Below are positions 9,584 to 21,471 of a DNA stretch of 64,000 nt, in pieces; position 1 is the stretch's first letter, and every line of letters begins with the position of its first letter. The position numbers were made by a program, and so were the translations under genes. Source of the DNA: Picochlorum sp. 'celeri' (taxonomy: Eukaryota; Chlorophyta; Trebouxiophyceae). Under the pieces are notes generated by a model. The model did no database searches, had not been told where the DNA came from, and saw only the letters and a program-made list of their open reading frames with translations. The DNA lies in NCBI GenBank assembly GCA_010909725.1, contig JAACMV010000030.1, forward strand, positions 992,001-1,056,000, read 5' to 3'.

Positions 9584-12500
9584 TCATGTGAGGGTGTCTG
9601 CTGTAACATGGACTCGAATTTCAGATGGCTCTTGGTTCTGTGAGGTCTCTGGGCCATCATCCTTTGTTCCAGGTTTCTCCTTTGGTTCTCTTGACTGGCG
9701 CCATTTCGAGATCAATCGATACACTCCATATGCAATGAGGGTGACTCCTACAAATACCACAAAGGAGGATAGCAATAACTGCACCGCAGCCAAGGCTCTC
9801 AGACCTGTACTGCTGACATCTGCCCAAGTGGTTGCGCAACCAGAAAGTAGCAACAGATTAATGACTGCACATGTTTAGTACCTGTCAAGCCTTGCACAAA
9901 TGGGAACGATTGATATGCACTGAACCTACCTATTTGAGATGTAATCTCTAGATAATTGTCTTCTCTGGTAGCAAATGGCTGAATCCACACAGTAGCAACG
10001 AGTAAGAACATGGCAATTGCTTGAGCAATGGTGCCCTGAAGGCTTCCGTTCGCATTTGGGCTGACAAATACTGGTATGAAGGCAAAGATGAATCTTCGCA
10101 ACATCTGCACTGTTTCCCAATAGGGTATCCTTCTATTATAAGATCCATAGAGGAAGCCATAAGATTTGGCAATGACGGGATCGTCGAGAGATTTTCGGTG
10201 TCGCCAGATGGTGAGAAAGCAGAAGAGAGGAAAACCCAATGCTAATACAACAAGCAAGATTGCCCCAGGTATCATGTATCCAATGTATGTTTTTGTAAAC
10301 TTCCCGTTATCATTGCGTATTTTAATGGAGAAATCATTGGTTAAGAAAGTGCCGACGTCCAAAGTTTCCCATGAGAACATCTGTAGAGCCAGGAAGCAAG
10401 TGCTTGGATATAGCAATGTTATCAACCAATATGCGTTTTTATAGCACCTTATTTTTAGCCCTTTCAGCCAGGATGTAAATTTGCTTTCGTCTGATGCTTG
10501 CTTTTCTCTAACATCGAGCAACGCGGTGGCTAGTTTATAGACCCCAAAGCACAAGGCCAGAGCTGCAAATGGGAGAGAGATTTGAATAATCCACGCCATC
10601 CAAAAGTTATAGTCCTCTCCAATGATACACTCAGGGGCAATCATGCTTGGACCGAAATCAATAAGAGAGAGCCAAGAAAACCCTTCAGAGGTATCTGGGG
10701 GCCACAGGATATCATATTGCTTGAGCAGAGAGATTATTTGGAAATGCATGAGCAACACCTTGACCTTTGAAAGCAAACCAGGGCCAGCCGGATCCCCAAA
10801 GTCCCAGCTTCGGGCGAAGAGCAAAAATATTATGATCCCGATTGCGAAAATCGATAGCGCTATGAAAATTTTCGACTTGCCATTCTTATTGCATTCTTGG
10901 CATTTGCCTGCAAATTCAAACCATCCATCCTGGCAGACTGCACAGAGAGGACCAGCATGACCTTTCGCACAAGACTCGTCACCGCTTTTTGGACCAGCCT
11001 TGCAAACGTCGGGGAATCTACATGGAAAAAACTCCAAACTATCATTGCCCGATCTCCACCAGTTTTCATCCGACAGTATAGAGTCTCCTCCAGGACAACT
11101 TGCTCCTCTTGGGCATGCTTTGCACTGCTTTCCATCCAAATTGAAGGTACCGTACTGACATCTCAAGCATAAATCTCCCTCGCCAGACTCTGTTGGTGAA
11201 TATCCAGGAGGACAATCGATTATTTGAACGGAGAAAACGGCCGGAGGCAGGTCCCTAAATGCCAAAATTCCTGACAAGTCTTCATTTCGCACTTGGCACC
11301 GTATTTCCAAATCGTATGTCTCGCCTATCTGACCAATCATTTGGAGCTGTGAGAAGTATACAATGCCCGCACTTAGTGGTGACTTGGAACCGACCGCTCG
11401 AATCGATGGCGGTTGCATTCCATCCCGTGGTAGGCCAACGACCTCACACTCCCCATAGTCAGAGGTGCTGACCTCCCCATAATAATCCACAGCGTGTAGC
11501 ATGAGAGGGTCAAACAAACTGCCTGACCGAAGTAACGTCGGTACTTCTGACGCAAAAATTACCTCAATCGCTTCTGTCGCTATGGAAGACGGATCTGAAC
11601 TTGTGGATATGATGGAGTTTAGTTGCAGTGAGACCTGCTGCGATTCAAGCCTCTCCCAATACACATCTAGGCCGTTGTCAGCGACGTTGCTGGACATGAA
11701 AATGTTGTCCATTGATAGAGGTATCATTGAGCTGAAATTAGTGGAAATATAGATGCCTCCTCCAAGCGATGCAGAATTATTCGCGAATTGCACGTATGTC
11801 AAATTTGTACCAGGTATGTCAATGTAGGCTCCACCTCCCAGCCCTCTTGTGGTATCTTTCTTCGCATTATTTCCGACGATATTGGTATTTTTAATAGATA
11901 TCATGCTCAGAGGATTGAGACCCGATAGATATATACCAGCACCTGCTGCTTCAGCTACATTCCACTTAACTTCTGTGTCTTCAAATTTGCCTTCAACGAT
12001 TGAACACATTTGGTCCACGCAGTTCTCTATTATCCCTACCGCGCCCCCTAATCCTCCCCTGAAACCTGGATTGCCAGCAGAATTTCTCTCAAAGCTAGTT
12101 CTATTGACGTATAATTTGCCGGATTCCATGAATATGGCGCCCCCTGTATGCTGTGCAGAATTTGACACGAATGAACTGTCAAATATTTCCATCGTCGCAT
12201 TCTTTGTCACAGCTGATGATGAACACGAGCCTTCCAGAATATACTCTTTTTGCCCAATGACGATAGCGCCACCTTTAAGTGGTATCTGTCGACGATCGCA
12301 GGAGCTCCAGCCATTCTCAACAAAAGCAGATGACCTGATCACCAAATCTGTTCCTTCACCAGCCAGGATTGCTCCACCTACCTCTGCCGCGCCATTTCTA
12401 TGGAACTGGCTTGATGTAACGTGCAATTTGCAGGGATTTGTGGCATAAATTGCGCCACCCTCTCGACCTCTGTTCTCGCCGAAATAGGAATTCTCAAATT

Positions 12501-14350
12501 TTGCTGGGACGCTGGACCTGCACCAAATGGCCCCTCCTCGCGATGCTGCAGAAAAAATTAGTTCAGTAAATGTCAGTTAACCCATTGCACAGATTGCTAA
12601 AGGACATGTTTGTCGTACCTGTGTTATTCCTCATGATTGTCTGGGAGACGAAAACTTCATTCAATTCGTGGAGAAAAAATGCAGCGCCTCGCTCTGCAGT
12701 GTTGTTGGCTATTTCAGAGGCGGAGACGTACACATAGGTCTTCTCGGAGGACAAGGGACCCTGTGTTGTGATATCAAATGCAGCGCCATATTCACTGGCA
12801 TAATTATTTGCAATTTTTGAGGCGTTGACGTAAGCTACCCCTCCAAGAACTTTGATGGCTGCTCCAGCTTTGCCTGCTGAGTTCTTGATGAATTCTGACT
12901 CTGTGACTGTTAAATTTGATGAAGTAACCAAAACGCCTCCTCCAAACACCGTGGAATGGTTCTGCAAATTCATTCGCATCCCTCAGGACTTGACAATATC
13001 AAACAATTAATGGAAAACTTATCATACCTCGATGACGCTTGATTTCGATAATGTCATCGCAGAGCCGAACAAATTGATCCCAGCGCCAGTGTTTGCCACA
13101 GTATTGTTCCTCACAATGACTCCGTTCAAACTGCCAGTACTTGCGTCCAGCATGATACCGCCACCACCAAATGCCGATATACAATTTTTTATAACACTGT
13201 TCTCAATTATAACGCCTGCAGATAAGGCGTAAACTCCGCCACCAAGTCCAGTCCCTGATGCACATATCCCGAGGTCAATAGATGAGTCAGATATTTCCAG
13301 GGTCGCTCCATCCGTGACATGCACTGCTCCTCCTTCATTGGCTCTATTGTAATAAAATAGAGATCCAGAAATGCGAGGTCTCGCCTGTGTACCTTGCACG
13401 TAGATCGCTCCGCCCCTGGCAACGCCAGATGTCGCCTGACATCCAACAAAAGCCATATCGAGCATTGCTGGAGAGGCTCTGTCAATATAGACACAGCCAC
13501 CTTCTGCGGCCACTCCCCCGTAAATTGTGAATCCCTCTATTATAATGTCAGAACTATCGCCAGAAGTAATCGAAAAGGCTCGAGCATTTGATTCGGTACA
13601 GTTGATAACGGTGTACTGTGCTCCATTCGTTGTTGTGATTCTGACTGGGCCTGAACTGAGGGTAATCCCAACATTCCCATTACCGACATATTCACCTGCA
13701 AGCATTCAAAACAGGCAAAATTTCATGTGTAACCTTTCTGAGTAGTTATGGTGACGAATTTTGCACGCACCTGGGGTAGCATAGACTGTCGCTTGTTGGA
13801 TTTGAGCTTGGTTCACCGCATATTGAATTGTCGCGCATGGCCCTGTAAGAAGATTGCCACAGCTCTCAAAATCAAATCCTTGTGGAGAGACGATCACTGT
13901 ATCTTCCTGATCAATGGCTTCCATAGCCAACGACCGATCAAGAAGATTATCATTTTCGGAATACACCTCAACCTTGTAGTACATCGAGGTGCCGTTCCAG
14001 CCATCAGCAACAATGAATACATCTCCTACCCGGGATGATTCATCAAATGGCACTAAATTGTAGTCATCAAATGAGAGTGCCGAAGATTTCAAAACGCTGA
14101 ATCGTAGGTCCGTTACCCCGGACCCGACGCTAGGCCATGAGGCTGGAAAGACAATCTGTACAAGCCAAGACGCAATTATTCAGATTGAACGACAAAAATC
14201 TTGGCACATCAAAAGAGGACTTACGCTCACTAATTGATCTTCTTTTACGGCAAATAGCCAATAACTAGGAAGGTCAAAGTACGTAGTACTCGCTCCAACG
14301 TAGAGCAAGCCCAGAAGCAGGTAGAGAGTGGTTATGGTCTTTGTCATCAT
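9584..14350 (-). CDS. Large secreted/membrane beta-helix repeat protein (Pmp-like) with GCC2/GCC3 and polytopic C-terminus, six exons
   Basis: Exons complement(14225..14350, 13771..14155, 13028..13695, 12619..12961, 9930..12545, 9584..9864) with introns of 69, 75, 66, 73 and 65 nt give 1472 residues in one frame. Order: signal peptide (ITTLYLLLGLLYVGAST); about 100 residues of unknown fold; then roughly 700 residues of repeats with GGAI/GGGV and F-x-x-N motifs like chlamydial polymorphic outer-membrane proteins (EGGCVYIDRAS, GGAIYVQG, NSAQHTGGAIFMESGK), which predict a right-handed beta-helix. A Cys-rich GCC2/GCC3 and EGF-like segment follows (LRCQYGTFNLDGKQCKACP; CAKGHAGPLCAVC), then about seven hydrophobic helices and an acidic/Pro-rich tail. 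Proteins of this plan are known in algae and oomycetes, mostly uncharacterised. Probably cell-surface, with the beta-helix outside. Acquisition of the repeat from bacteria is possible but not shown here. Confidence 0.85.
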
Positions 14351-14575
14351 CAAACTTTTGTGTCCAATTTCACATACTTTTTTCAGGGTGTTGCTATTTA
14401 ATTGGATATTGTAATGTATATTTTGATTTCAATACCAGGGAGGCAGGTAAATAGTCGACTTTTTGGGTGACCACCTGTCTGGTGGTCAAATGTTGGAGAC
14501 ACCAACTGGTGTACGGACATCTGTAATAGATTTCTCATCAGTCTGCGGACAGTTCAAAACCCTCTTCGTTGGAGT

Positions 14576-16446
14576 ATGAAAGTAGATGTTTGTATCGTTG
14601 GGGGTGGGATTTGTGGAGTTCTAGCTGCCCATGGATGTATTGAAAGAGGCCTCTCGTTCGTGTTGTTGGAGAAGAATTCGAGTTTGGGAGGATGCTGGCA
14701 GACTCTGGCAAACGATCACTCGACCCTTCAGGTAGGTCCTGTAAAGATTATAATTTAGTTTTCTTTCTCACGAGTAAACTCAACGTTACACTATCCTCGA
14801 AGGCTTTTGAGCCAAATTACAGGTGGCACGAAGACTACAAGCTGAGCAAAGACCCGTTGACTCGAAATTCAGCAGAAACGGTAGGTTCTCTTGTGTTTGC
14901 GATACTCTGATAACGATGCTTCTCCAACTCACGATGTCATATTGCCCCAGGTGCGGACAACGACGAAAAGATTTGTCGACGACTTTGGTATCAATGAGCA
15001 CACTCATCTCATGACACGGGTGGATAGCGTTGACAGGGACGGAGAAGGCTTCGCTGTATCCGCCACGGACCTGATCACCGGGGACAATCGTCATTATTCT
15101 AGTGACTTTCTGTTTGTGGCTTGTGGAATTTTATCCCATGACCAATGGACCCTTGAAGAACGTGGAATTGATGTCCACCAAGATTTCAATGGGAAAGTCA
15201 TGTACGCTGCGAGGAAAGATGGGAAAGACTGTCCTATCGCCTCGATGGACCTGACAGGAAAACGAGTTCTTATCGTTGGCTCTGGTTCCTTTGCTGCAGA
15301 AGCAATGGAGGCCGCTGAACGGCAAGGCTGTGAAGATATAACAATGATTGGGAGGCCGAGATACCGACTCATACTTCCTTTTTCAAGACAATATACTGTC
15401 AGTGCCATTGCTAATTGTCCTTTGGTGCCTTGGAGTTTGCGGATGAGGATTGCCCTGGTACGACTGCAATACCATATCAAATTACCTTGTCACCTCGCTA
15501 ACATTATTAGCCCAACATAAAATGCAGAGCTACATTAAACGATCATATTATAATCCATGCAATCTGTCCCATTGGGCACCCAAGGGCAAGCCCGATGAGA
15601 TGGATTTTGCGGGACAATGCAATGATGGAATATTCAGACTCTCTCACACCGGTAAGCTCAAATGCGTCGTCGGTCGCTTGAATTCTCTCTCCGATGGACA
15701 AGCGCATCTTGAATCTGGTGAATCAATACAGTGTGATCATGTGATTGTTGCTTCGGGACTGAAGTATAACTTGACGCCTGATTTTCTTCATGCCAACCTT
15801 GGGCTCGGTACGTTGCACACAAAATCCAATGCTTCAATATGAGGCATGTCTTTCACTCAGATTCAATCCTTTGCAGACTTTACAAAGTTGCATAATTTTG
15901 CATTTCTGGGCAAAAACCCTCGTATTGGCTGTGCGGCTGATTTTCTGTTCGCCTATGTCCCATTCGGCCCCATGAAACAGTTGCAAATGTTTTTCCATGC
16001 CGTGGATTGCTGCAAGAAAGGACTAGAAAAGGTGAGTCCCGCGATGATGACCACAAAGCTCGATGGACACGTATACAACCCTTTTCTTTTTCTCACAGGA
16101 GATTACCAACGCCTTGCATCCGACGCCATTACCAAACCATGGAGATGGCTTCCTCAGTGGAGGCCGAATGGCTGGGAGCTATACTTTCTTCGAGTATTCC
16201 CACTGGTGGTCGATGCAAAGCAAAGCTTTAGAGGCGCGCATCAACTCTATGCTTCGAACATTGGACGTAGGCCGTAGTATGCCACAGAGAATCGCCTTAC
16301 GTTTGGGATTCTTGTCTGAGAACCTTGTTGAATGGATTCGCTGCATTGGCAGGAGCTACCGTGAAATCACTCGATTCAAGGTATTCGGACAGAGCAAATC
16401 ACACAATGGCGATGCAAAACGTTCAACTATTCATGTTACATGTTAA
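14576..16446 (+). CDS. Flavin-containing monooxygenase-like protein, six exons
   Basis: Exons 14576..14731, 14803..14880, 14951..15457, 15528..15807, 15877..16031 and 16099..16446 (introns 67-71 nt) give 507 residues. The N-terminus is an FAD-binding Rossmann loop, VDVCIVGGGICGVLAAHG, ending LLEKNSSLGGCWQTL. A second dinucleotide (NADPH) site, GKRVLIVGSGSFAAEAMEAA, lies near residue 175. HVIVASGLKYNLTPDF near the second half matches the ATG/ASG strand of the family. These enzymes use NADPH and O2 to oxygenate N or S nucleophiles or ketones; substrate unknown. The first acceptor (CTCGAAG|GCT at 14803) is weaker than the others but keeps frame and yields the expected AFEPNYRWHEDY segment. Densely intronic compared with its neighbours. 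Confidence 0.85.
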
Positions 16447-16448
16447 CC

Positions 16449-17423
16449 TCATTTGCTAGATTTCTTCTTCGATGTGGTTTCCTTGTCATCTGATCCTAAA
16501 ATCTCTACAGCTGCTTCCAAAGCCTGCCTAAAGGAAGCTGTCGTATCCTTTATCTGCTCCTTCAACACTGAATTCACTGCCTCTACATCTCGAACTGCCT
16601 GTGTGGAATTTATTTTCTCTGCCTCCGCCTTGGCCAAGGCTTGCTTTAATTTCTTTGCCTCGTCTCTGGCGATTCGGGCCTCCTCCTGTGCAGTAACAAG
16701 CTCCATTCTTAATTTGCGCAACTCCTGACGCTGCTGAATCACCTGACTCTCCAAATCCGTCGCCCATGATAGTAACTTCTTTTCCCTCGTCACAGGAAGA
16801 TTGCCTCCAGCCACAACCTTTGCCCCAGGATTCCCTCCCCAGTTATCATGGACTTCCATCTCCTCATCCCCATCAGAAATGGCCAAGACTGAATTATTCC
16901 CACTTTGCCACGCAACAGCATGCCCACCTTGACCAACAACAACATATTTGTACTCGAGTACGCTCGTCGAAGGCAACTCAACCGTAGCATTCCATATATC
17001 CCCCTCAGACCAGGTGAGATTGATCGCATCAGATAAAATCCAGGACCCCAATTCAGGCATGCTCCCAACGAGGCAAATATGCTGCCCATAATCAACATGA
17101 AACTTCAAGAAAAATGTCACGTTGACCATACTGCGAGCAGGAACCATCTCTGCCGGTACCGCTGGACGTTGTGCTGCCCTGGACTGCAGAGCCCCTCCAG
17201 CCTCGGATGCATTCATTTCCTTCACTTGACGCTCCGCCCTCCTCTGAAGAAGCTCTCTCAATGCAGCACTGCTTTTATGAAGTCTATGAAGGCTATGAGA
17301 CGCAGTCTCTGCACCATTCTCTGTTTCAGATACGCTACTACCGTTTCCTTGAACTCGACCTACACCCAACACAAACACCGTGATCAATCCAATGCCCAAT
17401 TTCATGCCCAAATTTTGATTCAT
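16449..17423 (-). CDS. CBM20 starch/glycogen-binding protein with N-terminal signal/anchor and C-terminal coiled coil
   Basis: A 324-residue protein from the ATG at 17423; the frame is open slightly further but without ATG. Residues about 5-27 are a hydrophobic signal peptide or anchor (MKLGIGLITVFVLGVGRVQG). A Ser/Arg-rich linker leads to a CBM20 domain at about 98-195: VTFFLKFHVDYGQHICLVG, PELGSW, the EGDIWNATVELP strand, LEYKYVVVG and a closing VHDNWGG, with the Trp/Tyr residues that stack on alpha-glucan. The last 110 residues are a charged coiled coil (LESQVIQQRQELRKLRMEL...) ending KKKSSK. No catalytic domain. By analogy with animal STBD1 or plant PTST proteins it may tether alpha-glucan or a partner enzyme; that is inference. 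Confidence 0.82.
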   Translation of the reverse strand: MNQNLGMKLGIGLITVFVLGVGRVQGNGSSVSETENGAETASHSLHRLHKSSAALRELLQRRAERQVKEMNASEAGGALQSRAAQRPAVPAEMVPARSMVNVTFFLKFHVDYGQHICLVGSMPELGSWILSDAINLTWSEGDIWNATVELPSTSVLEYKYVVVGQGGHAVAWQSGNNSVLAISDGDEEMEVHDNWGGNPGAKVVAGGNLPVTREKKLLSWATDLESQVIQQRQELRKLRMELVTAQEEARIARDEAKKLKQALAKAEAEKINSTQAVRDVEAVNSVLKEQIKDTTASFRQALEAAVEILGSDDKETTSKKKSSK

Positions 17424-17930
17424 CAAGGTAACCACGCACCCATGAAAGAGGAAAGACTTTGACGGCCTGACCCAATTTGAGAAAGGGGCCTTACCCTCGT
17501 CGTTGATGCCGAGAACCGCATCGAACCAGCAGATGGAAAACCCATATGCATTGTTGATATACTATTGGTTTATCTAGCGAACAAGTCCAACGATGCAGGA
17601 GTTCTAGGGTGAAAACTCTGTTTCTGGCAAGAGTAGAGACGGGTTCGAACAATCGGCTCCAACTCTTGTCAATGCACCTGTTCTGTGCTAAATTTAAGAA
17701 TATGAAATTGATTTTGTTCTCTAGGAGTGCAGACAGATGCAAAGAAGGAGGATGGATGGTTGATCAGACTCTGAGATCCAGGTCGAGATGCTTCAGTCCA
17801 AGACCATGGGCTTTACTTGATCCAAGAGTCAATATAGCGTGACGGTATTTGGACAGAGGGCCATTAAGTTATTTTTATAGATTCTTAGGCACGTATTGAG
17901 GCCATTGCGAGATACTATATTCTTGTGGGT
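17424..17930. other. Intergenic, divergent CBM20 / DPH1 promoters
   Basis: No ORF here resembles a protein and no RNA gene is evident. A GGGTTCGAA sequence at 17640-17650 looks like a tRNA B box, but no T-stem pairing is possible. TTTTTATAG at 17873-17881 is TATA-like and lies about 50 bp before the DPH1 ATG. Confidence 0.4.
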
Positions 17931-19323
17931 ATGGGAGAAGCAAGAGCAGAGGAGCAGCAGGTGGTTGCATTGGCTTCCACATCTGGAGCAACGGATGCTG
18001 TGAATAGAAGAAGGCCTGTTAAGAGGATTGTAGGGCAACAGGTAGGGAATTCATGATTGGTTTGAGTCTTGTATGCGTGAGCAATAGTGTCATGCATGGA
18101 CATGTGTGTTGCAGATACCTGACGATATTTTGAAGAATGAATCGTTGAATAATGCGATTTCTATTCTTCCGTCGAACTATAATTTCGAAATCCATAAGAC
18201 TGTGTGGAGATTGCGACAGGCAAAGGCGAGGAGAGTGGCGCTGCAGTTTCCTGAGGGACTATTGATGTATTCGTGTGTGATTGCAGACATTTTGGAGAGT
18301 TTTGCTGGTATAGAGGGAGCACTCATCATGGGAGACGTGACATTTGGTGCTTGCTGTGTGGATGATTATTCAGCGGAGGCATTGGATGCCGATTTTTTGG
18401 TACATTATGGTCATAGTTGTCTGGTTCCTGTGAATGAAACTCGGATTCCGTGCATGTATGTTTTTGTCGATATTAAGATGGATTTGGAGCATTTTGTGGA
18501 GTCTTTCAAATTGAATTTTGATCCATCGATGCGGATTATCTTGGCTGGGACCATCCAGTTTGCTAGCTCAATGCATGCAGCCAAGACAATGCTGAGTGCA
18601 GAGTACCCTCATATAACCGTTCCTCAGTCGCGGCCTCTATCTCGTGGAGAAACGCTGGGATGCACAGCACCTGTTGTTCCTGGGGAACATGATGCGATTG
18701 TGTTTGTCGCGGATGGCAGGTTTCATTTGGAGGCACTCATGATTGCAAACCCATCAGTCAAGGCATATAGATATGATCCCTATGGAAGGGTGTTCACTGA
18801 GGAATCGTATGACCAGGTGGGTATGAGGAAACACCGACAAGAGGCAATACAGAAAGCTCGAGGTGCAAGACGCTGGGGTATTATATTGGGAACATTAGGA
18901 CGGCAGGGTAATCCAAGGATTCTTGACAAGGTGAAAGGAATCATGGATTCGCTTGGGTATGAATACGTGCTGGTGTTGCTCTCTGAGATCTCTCCACAAA
19001 AGCTGTCCATGATGTCGGATGGGATTGATGCGTGGATCCAAATCGCATGCCCTCGTCTGAGCATTGACTGGGGAGATGAGTTCACCAAGCCAACATTGAA
19101 TCCATACGAGGTATGTTTTGTGAAACATGAATACTTCTTCTTGAAGAAGTTGTTACGTATTGAAATATATGAAAACTTGAATATTGTACAGGCATTTGTG
19201 GCGTTGGGCCAGATTGATGGCTGGTGGGAAGGTGGCAGTGATTATCCAATGGACTATTACGCGTCTTCAGGAGGTGAATATAGCAGTTCATACCATAGGA
19301 AAACACCACAACCAGCCCGTTGA
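17931..19323 (+). CDS. DPH1: Diphthamide biosynthesis protein 1 (DPH1), three exons
   Basis: Radical-SAM-like [4Fe-4S] enzyme subunit that transfers the 3-amino-3-carboxypropyl group from SAM to the diphthamide histidine of EF2, acting with DPH2. Exons 17931..18041, 18115..19110 and 19192..19323 give 412 residues. Exon 1 encodes a basic RRPVKRIVGQQ that joins exon 2 as QQIPDDILKNESLN, the conserved start of the core. Visible hallmarks: LPSNYNFEIHKTVWR, ALQFPEGLL, MGDVTFGACCVDD (first cluster Cys), GETLGCTAP (second), IQIACPRLSIDWG (third), and NPYEAFVAL...YPMDYYA at the C-terminus across the last splice. All three cluster cysteines are present. The second intron (81 nt) is a multiple of three without an in-frame stop, so unspliced mRNA would encode a 27-residue insertion. 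Confidence 0.94.
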
Positions 19324-19332
19324 TGCATTGAA

Positions 19333-21471
19333 TTACTTCAATCCTTTAATCTCTAAATGTGTCGAGGATGCCATGAGCTTCTCCAAAACATAGCATTTGA
19401 TATTTGTATCGCATAGGCACAGCACCTTCAAATGAGGCAAGCTTGACAGAAGCAAAAGACCCGCGTTTGAGATTTGGCATTGTGAAATGTTCAAACTCTC
19501 GAGATTCTTCATTGTCAAAAGATATGTCATCGACCCATCTGCGATTCTGTGACTATATGCCAGAGACAAGTGCTTCAAGTTTGGCAACCTAGCCAACTGA
19601 CGGACACCATACGAGGTGATGATACTTCCACTCACATCCAATGTTCTCAGTGTTTTAATGTTTGATAAAATGGTGCAGACCGAATCTGTCACACGTGACC
19701 CGAATAAATTCAAACTCTGCAAATGTGCAAGCCTTGTCAAGTTTCCAAAACTTGCATCTCCAAATGGCGAGGAGGATTCCAATGAGAGATGCTTCAGGGA
19801 TGAAATTCTTCCAATATATTTCAATCCCAAATCATCAACAAGTGTATATGATACATCCAAGCGTTCCAAGCATGGGAGCTGTCCAAGAACGTCCATGGTG
19901 GTGTTTCCGGCATCAGTGTCTTGGCATTGAAGACTTTTAAGATGCCTCAAATATTGTACATGTACGAGACCAGCATCGGAGACACTGCAGGACTCGACAT
20001 CAAGCTTTTCGAGAGACGTTAAGCGAGGAAGAGCATACTGCAATCCAGCATCAGATATATTTGTAAACATAATACTCAGTCTCTTCAAGCATGCAGATCC
20101 TTCTTGGGCTTTTGCAAGTGCTCTAAGCATACTATTCCCAGCAGAAAAGCATCTTGACGCATTAAAATCTTCAAGTTGTCTCATATCTTCTATACACGCG
20201 GCAATGGATGCATCTTGGACTTTCAAGCCGGATATTGAGAATTTCTTCAATCCTGTCAAACCTCTCAGCTGAACAAGTCCATTATCATTGATCCCAGTGT
20301 TCCTCACATGAAGAACCTTCAGGGTCGACAACTTGCCAATATATATCGCATCAAAGTTCCTGATGGAATGACAACATGCGAGATTAAGTTCTTCAAGGTG
20401 TTTCAAGTATTTCAAATGTTGCATATGTGACACCTGTAAACAGGATTCCATTGACAACTTTTTCAACTTTTTCACTCCTCCAATCAAAGGAACAGACAGA
20501 TGAGTAACCTTTTGACAATGATTTAAACTCAACACCTCGAGATTGGGCAACCTGGACAGAATTATCAGTGAATTATCAGTCACACAATTGCAGCAATCCA
20601 GAAATAGTTCTTTGAGGCATGGGAACCCTGGCAAATTCGTGACAAAGAAATCATCCACAATAGTACGGCTCAGAACAAGCCTTTCCAATGTCTCTCGAGG
20701 AAAGATGCCGAAATCCTCTGATATCAGTAAATGTGGAAGTCCATTGACAAAGAACTCATCCTTGTATCCGTCCAAGTGTAAATCATAAAATGCAGCTCCA
20801 CCCAAGAGCACTGCACTCTTTTCATCCAACCGCTGCTCCATGATAATTTTATCCATAATAAGTTGGATCAGATCAGCTGGCAGGCTTTTGATTTGCTGCC
20901 GGACCAATGCAGCTCGTTTCCTATACCTCCCATCCTCCTCATCCAACTCTCTACAGGAGGCTCCATCGCCACCGTCGGAGGAGCAGGATGCCCTTTTCAA
21001 TTGACGATGAGAAGACGATCCCGCTATACAGTCTTTTGATTGTCCTTTCGAGAACAAGGCCCTCCTCACCATGGTCTTTGATATACACGAATCAAAGGGC
21101 GCACAATCCTGGCTTGGGGACCTAGGATCTGATACCTGGCCATCCGAGCTACTATTGCTCGAGATACTATCCAGTGAGTTGGAAGAACAATGACAATCAC
21201 ATGAACCATGATCGACCGCTGCTCCTAGTTCATCCCAAGTCTCTGGGAAGAGTGTTTGATGACAAATCACCTCCAAACACCGTGCCATCAGTGTATTCTT
21301 CTTCACATGCACCCGTATCCATTCCTTTTCCATCCTCTTTACTCTTTTTGTTCCTCTGCACACGTCATCCCTATTCAACACCATCTGATAATATTCCCTG
21401 GTGGCAAGAGAATCCTGCCCATCCTCCTGACCCCTCACATGCCCCACCACCTTTGATATCACCACTCCCAT
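19333..21471 (-). CDS. Leucine-rich repeat protein of the plant AMN1/F-box-LRR type
   Basis: A single-exon 712-residue protein. Residues 1-195 are polar and Ser-rich. Around residue 195-250 lies SLPADLIQLIMDKIIMEQ, followed by AAFYDLHLDGYKDEFFVNGL, which resembles the degenerate F-box-like start of plant cysteine-containing LRR proteins. From about 265 to the end there are some 17 LRRs of the CC (AMN1) type with L-x-x-L-x-L and C/N at the turn: CLKELFLDCCNCVTDNSLI, LEVLSLNHCQKVTHLSVP, LEELNLACCHSI. Such proteins often act as substrate receptors of SCF ubiquitin ligases, but the F-box is too weak to be sure. A TATATATA lies at 21503-21510, about 35 bp before the ATG. Tail-to-tail with DPH1, stops 9 bp apart. 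Confidence 0.82.
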   Translation of the reverse strand: MGVVISKVVGHVRGQEDGQDSLATREYYQMVLNRDDVCRGTKRVKRMEKEWIRVHVKKNTLMARCLEVICHQTLFPETWDELGAAVDHGSCDCHCSSNSLDSISSNSSSDGQVSDPRSPSQDCAPFDSCISKTMVRRALFSKGQSKDCIAGSSSHRQLKRASCSSDGGDGASCRELDEEDGRYRKRAALVRQQIKSLPADLIQLIMDKIIMEQRLDEKSAVLLGGAAFYDLHLDGYKDEFFVNGLPHLLISEDFGIFPRETLERLVLSRTIVDDFFVTNLPGFPCLKELFLDCCNCVTDNSLIILSRLPNLEVLSLNHCQKVTHLSVPLIGGVKKLKKLSMESCLQVSHMQHLKYLKHLEELNLACCHSIRNFDAIYIGKLSTLKVLHVRNTGINDNGLVQLRGLTGLKKFSISGLKVQDASIAACIEDMRQLEDFNASRCFSAGNSMLRALAKAQEGSACLKRLSIMFTNISDAGLQYALPRLTSLEKLDVESCSVSDAGLVHVQYLRHLKSLQCQDTDAGNTTMDVLGQLPCLERLDVSYTLVDDLGLKYIGRISSLKHLSLESSSPFGDASFGNLTRLAHLQSLNLFGSRVTDSVCTILSNIKTLRTLDVSGSIITSYGVRQLARLPNLKHLSLAYSHRIADGSMTYLLTMKNLESLNISQCQISNAGLLLLSSLPHLKVLCLCDTNIKCYVLEKLMASSTHLEIKGLK

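Noticed and set aside
17630..17660. tRNA B-box-like GGGTTCGAAC
   Set aside because: The flanking bases cannot form a T-stem and no acceptor or A box is nearby, in normal or permuted order.
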